A stretch of 6,517 bases of DNA from Chloroflexia bacterium (GTDB lineage Bacteria; Chloroflexota; Chloroflexia; Thermomicrobiales; UBA6265): assembly GCA_013696525.1 (NCBI GenBank), contig JACCYK010000005.1, forward strand, positions 1 through 6,517, in the 5' to 3' direction. This document shows, in pieces, positions 1 through 6,517 of the stretch (the first letter of the stretch is position 1; every line of letters starts with the position of its first letter). The notes under the pieces were generated by a model, which was not told the DNA's origin, made no database searches, and was given only the letters and a program-made list of their open reading frames with translations. Both the position numbers and the translations under genes were made by a program.

Positions 1-125
1 TCCTCCTGCGATCCTGTTCCGCGTTCGGCACCACCAAAGTGGTGGCTGCTGGTCATCGGCCGGCCATCGTCCCGAGGGGGGACCATGGCCGTCGTTCACA
101 GCATGCCGTCGGCGGGCGCCACGGC

Positions 126-145
126 CATCCTCCATTTGGAGGATG
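126..145. repeat. Perfect 9-bp inverted repeat, 2-nt centre
   Basis: The arms CATCCTCCA and TGGAGGATG are separated by TT, giving a perfect foldback that reads the same on both strands. There is no T-tract on either side, so a classical intrinsic terminator is not supported. It lies about 150 bases past the stop of the leftward LuxR-type ORF. It could be a transcript-stabilising hairpin or a binding site for a dimeric protein, and the sequence does not decide between them. Confidence 0.5.
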
Positions 146-182
146 CCCCGGACGGAGTTCTGGGGGGGACAGGACCGGACAC

Positions 183-199
183 CGGACACGACGTGTCCG
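183..199. repeat. Perfect 8-bp palindrome with one central base
   Basis: CGGACACG-A-CGTGTCCG is an exact palindrome around a central A at 191. It overlaps the end of a tandem ACCGGAC duplication (174-180 and 181-187). The compact odd-length symmetry resembles a dimeric repressor operator more than a hairpin, since a one-base loop cannot form. No adjacent promoter is convincing, so the role is unknown. Confidence 0.4.
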
Positions 200-295
200 C
201 GCGGCCGGCGATCACGGGCTCGGGCGGGAGCGATGGCCGGCGCGCGCGTCGCTCACCGGGCATCGCCGCGGGGCCGGCCCGGGCTTGGCCGCCGG

Positions 296-763
296 TCAGG
301 CGAGGTCGTGGCGGAGGGCGACCGCGATCGCCTGGGCTCGCGACTCGACCCCGAGCTTGGCGAAGAGGTTGGCGACGTGGCTGGCCACCGTGGTCGGGCT
401 GATGAAGAGGCGCTCGGCGATCGCCCGGTTGCGCTCGCCCGCGGCCAGCAGGCGAAGGATTTCCCGTTCGCGCTTCGTCAGTCCATGCGGCGCCGCCTGG
501 CCCCGGACCGGCCGGGTCGCGCTTTGGTCGGGGTCAGCCGGCGGGGCGAGCACCTCGGCCACGGCGGCTGGCCAGGACAGGGACCGTCCGTCGGACCAGG
601 CGGCGGCGAAGGTGTCGGCCCCCAGCTCCTCTTGGAGCGGGAGCGGCCGTCGGTGTGCTGGGAGCATCCTGGCTTCGAGATCGACCTGGTGGTGACGGCC
701 GACACGCTCACGCTTCACCGCGTCTACCTCGGGTACCAGAGCCTGGCGAATGCGCTCCAGCAT
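296..763 (-). CDS. LuxR-family C-terminal HTH protein, probably a truncated LAL regulator remnant
   Basis: A 155-residue ORF. Residues 95-155 are a typical LuxR/GerE DNA-binding domain, with the LTKREREILRLLAAG opening, the NRAIAERLFISPTTVASHV recognition-helix region and a KLGVESRAQA end. Just upstream, LGADTFAAAWSDGRSLSW (about residues 47-64) matches the end of the TPR-like region seen in large ATPase/LuxR (LAL or MalT-like) regulators of Chloroflexota and Actinobacteria. Those are usually around 900 residues, and here the nucleotide-binding domain and nearly all of the repeat region are absent. Residues 1-40 look like random Arg-rich translation. The frame is closed upstream by a stop at 824-826, and no ribosome site precedes the ATG at 763. 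I infer a 5'-deleted relic. A genuine small stand-alone LuxR-HTH regulator is the alternative. TGA stop at 296-298. Confidence 0.7.
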   Translation of the reverse strand: MLERIRQALVPEVDAVKRERVGRHHQVDLEARMLPAHRRPLPLQEELGADTFAAAWSDGRSLSWPAAVAEVLAPPADPDQSATRPVRGQAAPHGLTKREREILRLLAAGERNRAIAERLFISPTTVASHVANLFAKLGVESRAQAIAVALRHDLA

Positions 764-820
764 GGTCAGGTCATGCTGGACGGCCCCCGGCGCTGGTTCG
801 CGCCTTCCCGCATTGGCTTG

Positions 821-906
821 CGCTCAGCATGTTTGCCGCGGTGCGGCCGGCGGCGCCCGATGCCAACCGGATGCCAGCGGGCGCGAGCAGCGGTCTTTGC
901 TGAGCG
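821..906. repeat. Nested inverted repeats downstream of the malic enzyme gene
   Basis: A perfect 9-bp pair, CGCTCAGCA at 821-829 and TGCTGAGCG at 898-906, encloses a second perfect 7-bp pair, GCGCCCG at 853-859 and CGGGCGC at 878-884. The inner loop carries two GATGCCA direct copies (859-865 and 870-876). The outer arm begins about 11 bases after the stop of the leftward malic enzyme gene, so the RNA could fold there as a 3' end structure. No T-run follows. An 86-bp miniature element bounded by the outer repeat is an alternative. Confidence 0.4.
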
Positions 907-916
907 GACAACGGCG

Positions 917-3448
<2,532 letters not shown>

Positions 3449-3493
3449 CCGCTGCCCCTACGTCGCAAACCGGCCAACCTGGCAGAATCCCGT

Positions 3494-3499
3494 ATTGTA
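3494..3499 (-). promoter_or_regulatory. Possible -10 element for the malic enzyme gene
   Basis: On the leftward strand this reads TACAAT, close to the TATAAT consensus, in the gap between csoR and the malic enzyme start. It would give a 5' leader of about 40 bases before the GTG at 3448. The hexamer 17 bases further upstream (GAGCGA) is a poor -35 match, so the promoter is only suggested. No CsoR-type operator is present here, so the enzyme is probably not part of the copper regulon even though it lies directly downstream of csoR. Confidence 0.35.
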
Positions 3500-3646
3500 C
3501 GCCGCACCTAAGAGTTTCGCTCACACGTCGATTCGCAAAGGCGGTTAGGAGGAAGGACGACCGTGTTCTCAGTCCTGAAAGGCCGTTTCGGTGCCCAGCG
3601 CGGAATTTGTTCCAGCGTTCGCGACCACGAGGCTCCGAAATGCTCA

Positions 3647-4003
3647 CTACCCCACGGAGCGGGTGAAGCGCTCGATGGCCTCGGTCAGCTCAGTCAGCAC
3701 CGCGTCCTGATCGTCCGGGCCAGCGCCGATGACACAGCCCCGGATGTGGTCCTCCAACAGGAGCAGCCCGGTGGCCTTCGAGCCGGCGATGATGGCCGAG
3801 AGTTGGGTCAGCACATCGAGGCAGTACTGGTCTTCCTCGACCATCCGCTGCACGCCCCGGACCTGCCCCTCGATTCGGCGCAACCGGTTGAGGATCTTCG
3901 CCTTGTCGTGGGAATAGGAGAAAGAGTGCCGCACCGGGCTGATGGATTCAGCTGAAACCGCGTCTGGTGTATCGATGGTGACGGACTTGGGGGCATTGTT
4001 CAT
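3647..4003 (-). CDS. csoR: CsoR-family copper-sensing transcriptional repressor
   Basis: A 118-residue all-helical metal-sensing repressor of the CsoR/RcnR family. The DNA-contacting helix region ILNRLRRIEGQVRGVQRMVEED (about 37-58) is highly typical. The Cu(I) ligand set is complete: Cys61 in QYCLDVLTQL, then His86 and Cys90 in EDHIRGC. This Cys-His-Cys pattern marks copper sensors rather than the nickel/cobalt RcnR type. The apo-protein binds operators and Cu(I) releases it. Residues 1-25 are a non-conserved extension. I chose the ATG at 4003 rather than the GTG at 4078. The longer form would overlap the PIN gene and would translate straight through a CsoR operator and promoter (4010-4038). 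With the chosen start, the predicted transcript begins at or next to the ATG. TAG stop at 3647-3649. Its evident targets are its own promoter and the copA/copZ promoter at 5274-5302. Confidence 0.95.
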   Translation of the reverse strand: MNNAPKSVTIDTPDAVSAESISPVRHSFSYSHDKAKILNRLRRIEGQVRGVQRMVEEDQYCLDVLTQLSAIIAGSKATGLLLLEDHIRGCVIGAGPDDQDAVLTELTEAIERFTRSVG

Positions 4004-4009
4004 GCGCAA

Positions 4010-4038
4010 AGTATACCCCTGGTGGGTACGGTTGCCCA
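4010..4038 (-). promoter_or_regulatory. csoR promoter with embedded CsoR operator (autoregulation)
   Basis: Read leftward, TGGGCA (4033-4038) and TATACT (4010-4015) are spaced by exactly 17 bases and form a sigma70-type promoter. The spacer and -10 overlap a CsoR-type site, TACCC-N5-GGGTA at 4014-4028. On the plus strand it reads TATACC-N7-GGTACG at 4012-4030, the same geometry as the site at 5282-5300. Only six bases separate the -10 from the csoR ATG, so transcription should start at about the A of the ATG. A bound repressor would cover the promoter, which implies negative autoregulation relieved by copper. Confidence 0.75.
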
Positions 4039-4046
4039 GGGTTGGT

Positions 4047-4478
4047 TCAGGCTCGGAAATCCCCGATCCAGCGAACACTCGGAACGCGGCCCGCCAGGGC
4101 TCGCATCAAGCGCGGGCCGGCGGTCCAGAAATCGCATTTCGCGTCCGCGGCCAGAGCCAGGTAGTAGGCATCGTAGATTGCCGGCAACTGGAACGAGACG
4201 GCGATGCGGAGTGCATTGTCATGCAAGGACTCCGGATCTTCGAGCAGGATACCCAGGTCAAGGGCATCTCGAAACGAGGCGAGTGCCTCCCGTGGCGTGA
4301 TGACGGAAGGTCGCCGGGTTTTCTTGAGAAGGACGTTACCGACCTCCATCATGAGGAGTTGTGGCGCCACCATGACGACGCGTTGCCGCGTCGCCATCGC
4401 GAAGAGGGCTTGCGTTTGCGGTGAGTGATCCTCGTCGATGATCTGCTTGACGACCACTGATGAGTCGACACAGATCAC
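4047..4478 (-). CDS. PIN-domain ribonuclease, VapC-like toxin
   Basis: A 143-residue single PIN domain. VapC toxins are Mg-dependent RNases that cleave tRNA or rRNA and are held inactive by the partner antitoxin. Visible landmarks are Asp5 in the opening CVDSSVVVK strand, Glu45 in MMEVGNVL, Asp103 in IYDAYYLALA and a terminal FWTAGPRLMRAL segment. Most VapC proteins have WTAD here, supplying the fourth acidic residue. This one has Gly121 (codon GGC, one transition from GAC), although Asp116 lies nearby. The length is normal for the family. The start is GTG, overlapping the stop of the upstream HTH gene in a GTGA arrangement that implies translational coupling. The stop lies 43 bases before csoR. 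I am confident of the fold. Toxin activity is inferred from the pairing and may be weakened by the Gly substitution. Confidence 0.9.
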   Translation of the reverse strand: MICVDSSVVVKQIIDEDHSPQTQALFAMATRQRVVMVAPQLLMMEVGNVLLKKTRRPSVITPREALASFRDALDLGILLEDPESLHDNALRIAVSFQLPAIYDAYYLALAADAKCDFWTAGPRLMRALAGRVPSVRWIGDFRA

Positions 4479-5164
4479 GTCGCGGGTGCTCCTTGGGAGT
4501 CGTCCTCGCCGAGGAGTTGGCGCATTCGCTCCTCCCGCATTTCGGCGATAATGTCCTCAGACGGTGGGAACTTTTCCACGCCGCTTCGCCGGCGAATGCG
4601 CTCGCGTGTCCGTTTCGACCGTTCTAAGGCGGCCAGCCTGCTTCGCTGCTCGTCCAGCGTCAGGAGGCGTCGCCGGGGACGATCAGGGGAGTGGATGATC
4701 ATATGGGCGAGCACGCCAATATCGAACTGATCGAATTCGGAGTCGTCCTCGCCCATGAGTTGTTCGGTGCAAAACTCCCGCGCTTCGCGGATATCCTCCC
4801 AGGACTCGGGGGACATGATGCCTGACTCTTCCAGTCGCGCCCTGTCGTTGGCCGCCAGCGCCTCCAACTTCTCCATGGCGCGCAATCCCCGCTCCCGCTC
4901 GGCGGCGGTCAGGCGATAAGGCAGATGTGGGTAGAATGCCGCCTGAGGGCGGGTGACGCGAGCAATTGAGACCGGTTCCGGCTCCGGCGCGACGGCACGC
5001 ATGGATCGGGTGACGTCCTCACGCCTGAGCAGGAGGCGCCGGCGGCCGACGCGATGGGCCTGGATGGTGCCGTCCCGAATCCAGCGGCGGATGGTGAAGA
5101 CGGAGACACGCAACAGGCCGGCGGCCTCGGGGATGGTCAGGTAGCCGGGCGCGGCTGTACTCAT
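4475..5164 (-). CDS. Excisionase-like HTH protein, putative antitoxin partner of the PIN toxin
   Basis: A 229-residue protein. Residues about 8-52 are an excisionase/MerR-type winged HTH (YLTIPEAAGLLRVSVFTIRRW, then a basic GRRRLLLRRED wing) of the kind that binds DNA in phage excisionases and in some toxin-antitoxin operons. The rest is charged and mostly helical. It contains two similar acidic segments: SPESWEDIREA with QLMGEDDS (118-142), and PSEDIIAEMRE with QLLGEDDS (201-223). Antitoxins normally use such a C-terminal segment to wrap their toxin. The final residues lie just before the overlapping PIN gene start, so the two are co-transcribed. At 229 residues it is much longer than a usual VapB (70-100). 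The ATG at 5164 is immediately followed by the HTH, which supports it as the start. Autoregulation from the intergenic palindromes at 5182-5214 is plausible but not shown. The alternative is a recombination directionality factor, but no integrase is present. Confidence 0.85.
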   Translation of the reverse strand: MSTAAPGYLTIPEAAGLLRVSVFTIRRWIRDGTIQAHRVGRRRLLLRREDVTRSMRAVAPEPEPVSIARVTRPQAAFYPHLPYRLTAAERERGLRAMEKLEALAANDRARLEESGIMSPESWEDIREAREFCTEQLMGEDDSEFDQFDIGVLAHMIIHSPDRPRRRLLTLDEQRSRLAALERSKRTRERIRRRSGVEKFPPSEDIIAEMREERMRQLLGEDDSQGAPAT

Positions 5165-5181
5165 TGGCGTCGATCCTGTTC

Positions 5182-5261
5182 TCCGATCGGATCAATGCGT
5201 ATCTAGCCATAGATTATCATCAGGCGTCATTCGGATCGGACTCGTCAGCACGACTCGGATC
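5182..5261. promoter_or_regulatory. Divergent intergenic region with palindromes and TCGGATC repeats
   Basis: Between the leftward HTH gene and the rightward copper promoter lie a perfect 10-bp palindrome TCCGATCGGA (5182-5191), an ATCTA-GCCA-TAGAT inverted repeat (5201-5214), and three direct TCGGATC copies (5187-5193, 5231-5237, 5255-5261). The AT-rich stretch around 5200-5217 offers TAGATA and TAATCT as possible leftward -10 hexamers for the HTH gene, but neither has a good -35. These motifs are candidate operators for the HTH protein. The promoter assignment is weak. Confidence 0.4.
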
Positions 5262-5273
5262 GCGGGCCGTGGC

Positions 5274-5302
5274 TTGCCTGATATACCTATAGGGGGTATA
5301 AT
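5274..5302 (+). promoter_or_regulatory. Copper-inducible copA/copZ promoter with CsoR operator in its spacer
   Basis: TTGCCT (5274-5279) and a perfect TATAAT (5297-5302) are spaced by 17 bases. The spacer holds TATACC-N7-GGTATA at 5282-5300, closely matching known CsoR operators, which are A/T-flanked CC...GG inverted repeats. A repressor bound here would block polymerase access, and Cu(I) binding to CsoR would release it. Predicted transcription starts near 5309, leaving about 36 bases before the copA relic's ATG. The downstream copZ gene depends on this promoter, since none is visible closer to it. Confidence 0.85.
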
Positions 5303-5344
5303 GCGGCTATTGGCTTGAAGCCTGGCTTGATGAGGGGCCACAAT

Positions 5345-5819
5345 ATGGCGACGCGGACTCCGCTCCGCGATGAGCGAGCAACCGAAGCAACGGACGCCCT
5401 GGCGGCGACGGGGGAAGAGGCCGGCATCCCGATTGGGGGGATGACCCGCGCCTCGTGTGTCCGGCACATCGAGCGGGCGCTGGAGAAGGTGCCCGGCGTG
5501 CGGGCTGTCGGTGTCAACCTGGCGACCGAGCGCGCTTCCGTCACCTTCGATCCCGGCCAGACGACGCTTGACCAACTCGCGGCGGACGGTGGCGACGATC
5601 AAGCAGGGGCTGCTCTGGGTCTTCGGCTACAACGTGGCGCTAATCCCGGTAGTCAACGGCGTCCTGGCGATCCGGTTTATGCTGGCGACGATGGCGATGC
5701 CGGACGGCGTGGCGGTGCCATCGAACGCCGTGGTCAATGAGCCGACAAGTGCGCCGGGCCGCGGAGACAGCGAAGAAACAGCCGCCGGCCGTGAAGCCGG
5801 CGCCGAGCATCAGGAATGA
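5345..5819 (+). pseudogene. copA: Collapsed copper-exporting P-type ATPase (copA), internal deletion and frameshift
   Basis: Two remnants of a P1B-type copper ATPase are joined out of frame. From the ATG at 5345 (GAGGGG seven bases upstream), residues about 28-79 form an HMA metal-binding domain (IPIGGMTRASCVRHIERALEKV, then VNLATERASVTFDP). Its CxxC is broken: the first Cys codon is CGC (Arg35, bases 5447-5449) in place of TGC. From 5577 the sequence continues in another frame as SRRTVATIKQGLLWVFGYNV, then ALIPVVNGVLA. This is the region just before and within the penultimate transmembrane helix near the C-terminus of CopA. The final MLATMAMPDGVAVPSNAVV resembles a degraded last helix. Missing in between are the transmembrane core with its CPC ion site, the actuator domain, the DKTGT phosphorylation site and the ATP-binding domain, roughly 600 residues. 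The HMA frame closes at 5740 and the C-terminal frame at 5819. An assembly error is the main alternative to real decay. Confidence 0.85.
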
Positions 5820-5833
5820 AGGAGAAGCGAACA

Positions 5834-6052
5834 ATGAGCGTCACCGAGCAAACTACCTTTACCGCCCCGGACATCTCGTGTGGTCACTGCGTGGCGCGGG
5901 TGCAGGCTGCGGTCGGCGCCCTCGACGGCGTCGACCAGGTGGCGGCGGACGTTGCCACCAAGCGGGTTGACGTCACCTATGACGCGGCGGTGACCTCGCC
6001 CGCCGTTATCAGCGCCGCCCTGGCCGAGGCCGGTTATCCCGCCGCCGAGTAG
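5834..6052 (+). CDS. copZ: CopZ-like copper chaperone, HMA domain
   Basis: A 72-residue cytosolic single-domain heavy-metal-associated (HMA) protein with the beta-alpha-beta-beta-alpha-beta pattern of Atx1/CopZ chaperones. These carry Cu(I) to CopA and to CsoR. The metal loop is DISCGHC, with Cys16 and Cys19 intact and Asp-Ile-Ser replacing the more usual Gly-Met-Thr ahead of the first Cys. VQAAVGALDGVDQVAADVATKRVDVTYD and the terminal EAGYPAAE are typical. The ATG at 5834 is chosen because AAGGAGA (5819-5825) sits nine bases upstream. An in-frame ATG at 5816 overlaps that ribosome site and adds only six charged residues. It lies directly downstream of the copA relic under the CsoR-type promoter, so it should be copper-induced. 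With its local pump gone it would have to serve another CopA or buffer copper alone. Confidence 0.93.
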   Translation: MSVTEQTTFTAPDISCGHCVARVQAAVGALDGVDQVAADVATKRVDVTYDAAVTSPAVISAALAEAGYPAAE

Positions 6053-6081
6053 CGCGGCCTACAAATGAGGGCAACGCGGCG

Positions 6082-6107
6082 AACCCGGTCGCGAGCGCGA
6101 CCGGGTT
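6082..6107 (+). terminator. Probable terminator hairpin after copZ
   Basis: A perfect 11-bp stem (AACCCGGTCGC with GCGACCGGGTT) closes a GAGC loop, starting 30 bases after the copZ stop. The A at the base of the left arm pairs with T, and the trailing bases TTGGTATG are only weakly T-rich. It is therefore a strong hairpin with a poor U-tract. Its position at the end of the copper operon supports a transcript-end role. Confidence 0.65.
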
Positions 6108-6403
6108 TGGTATGATTGACGGTATCCTGATGCCCCCGCCGCCAGGCCGCGCGATCAAGTACCTGAATGGACCGAATTTACGGCCCATTTGGGCTCCGAT
6201 CGCGGCGATCGTCCGTGCCACCATGGCGAATGTCACGGAGGACGCGGCCGGCTCATGGTCCACCGCGCTGTTCGGTGAATGTGCTCTGGGAAGCACGTAT
6301 TTTTTCGAGAAACGCCATTGTGCCGTTGGGCGTTCCTCGATTCAGATGATGGTTGGACCGGATGGGGTAGGGGTGCCCCGACGGTCACGCGAAGGGGGAC
6401 GGG
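6108..6403. other. Intergenic region without a convincing gene
   Basis: A rightward frame is open from an ATG at 6130 to the window end, and a leftward frame spans 6009-6296. Neither has a ribosome site or recognisable domain, and the first is out of frame with the signal-peptide gene starting at 6404. Bases 6295-6350 are locally AT-richer and include a T-run (6301-6306), a plausible place for the promoter of the downstream gene, but I cannot identify a well-spaced -35/-10 pair. Confidence 0.4.
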
Positions 6404-6517
6404 GTGATAGCCGGAGTGCCGAGAAATGGGATGCGCCGGGGCGGCAGGTTGTTGCCGACCGCCCTATTAGCGATGATGCTGCTCTTCGCCCCGATCGCGG
6501 TCGGCCCGGCGGGGCGG
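6404..6517 (+). CDS. N-terminus of a secreted or membrane-anchored protein (partial)
   Basis: Only the first 38 codons are in the window. They encode a classic Sec signal peptide: a basic n-region with Arg11, Arg12 and Arg15, a hydrophobic core LLPTALLAMMLLFAPIAV (16-33), and a small-residue end GPAG where signal peptidase could cut. The GTG start at 6404 is preceded by AAGGGGG about six bases upstream. A later in-frame ATG at 6431 would keep most of the signal peptide but has no ribosome site. The twin Arg pair is not in a Tat consensus (no SRRxFLK). The mature protein is not visible, so no function can be assigned. It is separated from the copper operon by the hairpin at 6082-6107 and is probably an independent unit. 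Confidence 0.65.
   Translation, partial: MIAGVPRNGMRRGGRLLPTALLAMMLLFAPIAVGPAGR

Larger units (their letters stand above)
1..295. other. Non-coding stretch with palindromes, no supported gene
   Basis: No open frame here has recognisable protein content. A rightward ATG at 85 has a good purine-rich leader (GAGGGGGGA), but its product is low-complexity Gly/Ala/Arg and runs on antisense through the LuxR HTH gene, so I do not call it. The stretch does hold three clean short inverted repeats (31-45, 126-145, 183-199) and a tandem ACCGGAC pair at 174-187. It lies downstream of the leftward LuxR-type ORF. The palindromes could therefore be transcript-end or boundary structures, but none is followed by a T-run on either strand. 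Confidence 0.5.

Noticed and set aside
3563..3955. Rightward frame with AGGAGG ten bases before a GTG
   Set aside because: The ribosome-like motif is attractive, but the product has no recognisable domain and most of it is antisense to csoR, whose coding content is unmistakable.
3647..4078. Longer csoR with a GTG start at 4078
   Set aside because: It would overlap the PIN gene, translate through a promoter and CsoR operator, and add 25 residues not typical of the family. The ATG at 4003 is preferred.
5315..5344. Upstream TTG or ATG starts for the copA relic (5315, 5330)
   Set aside because: The ATG at 5345 has GAGGGG at suitable spacing and is followed by an HMA domain of normal layout. The earlier starts have no ribosome site.
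6009..6296. Leftward 95-residue frame across the copZ end and terminator
   Set aside because: It reads through the terminator hairpin and antisense to copZ and has no domain or ribosome site.
6130..6517. Rightward frame open from an ATG at 6130 to the window end
   Set aside because: It has no ribosome site or recognisable motif, and it conflicts with the better supported signal-peptide frame at 6404. Long open frames are expected at this GC content.

Overview
The window is high-GC bacterial DNA with dense, mostly leftward coding. Three features are reminiscent of a Chloroflexota genome such as Thermomicrobia (Sphaerobacter/Nitrolancea-like): the C-terminal signature of a large ATPase-type LuxR regulator, an excisionase-like HTH/PIN pair, and a near-leaderless promoter layout. 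This placement is inference from gene style only.

Layout. Bases 1-295 hold no supportable gene but contain three short palindromes. A leftward ORF (296-763) is the C-terminal HTH end of a LuxR/LAL-type regulator, probably a remnant of a much larger gene. A nested foldback (821-906) follows the stop of the next gene. Bases 917-3448 (leftward) encode an 843-residue tandem malic enzyme made of two homologous halves in near-perfect 423-residue register. The N-terminal half has lost its metal and malate ligands. The C-terminal half keeps them but has an altered catalytic-Tyr loop.

Bases 3647-6107 are a copper-homeostasis locus that has been interrupted and partly decayed. It contains csoR (leftward), a type II toxin-antitoxin-like pair (PIN toxin preceded by an HTH antitoxin, leftward, with a GTGA overlap), and then, divergently, a collapsed copA pseudogene and an intact copZ-like chaperone ended by a hairpin. 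Both csoR and copA/copZ have a promoter whose 17-base spacer carries a CsoR-type operator of the form TATACC-N7-GGTAyr. The two promoters would therefore be repressed by CsoR without copper and released when Cu(I) binds. The copA relic joins an N-terminal metal-binding domain directly to the last transmembrane part out of frame, so the locus now makes a regulator and a chaperone but no pump.

Bases 6108-6403 hold no convincing gene. A rightward gene starting with GTG at 6404 encodes a Sec-type signal peptide and runs off the end of the window.

The most notable observations are the complementary degeneration of the malic enzyme halves, the paired CsoR operators bracketing a toxin-antitoxin cassette, the precise copA collapse, and a duplicated acidic tail in the putative antitoxin.
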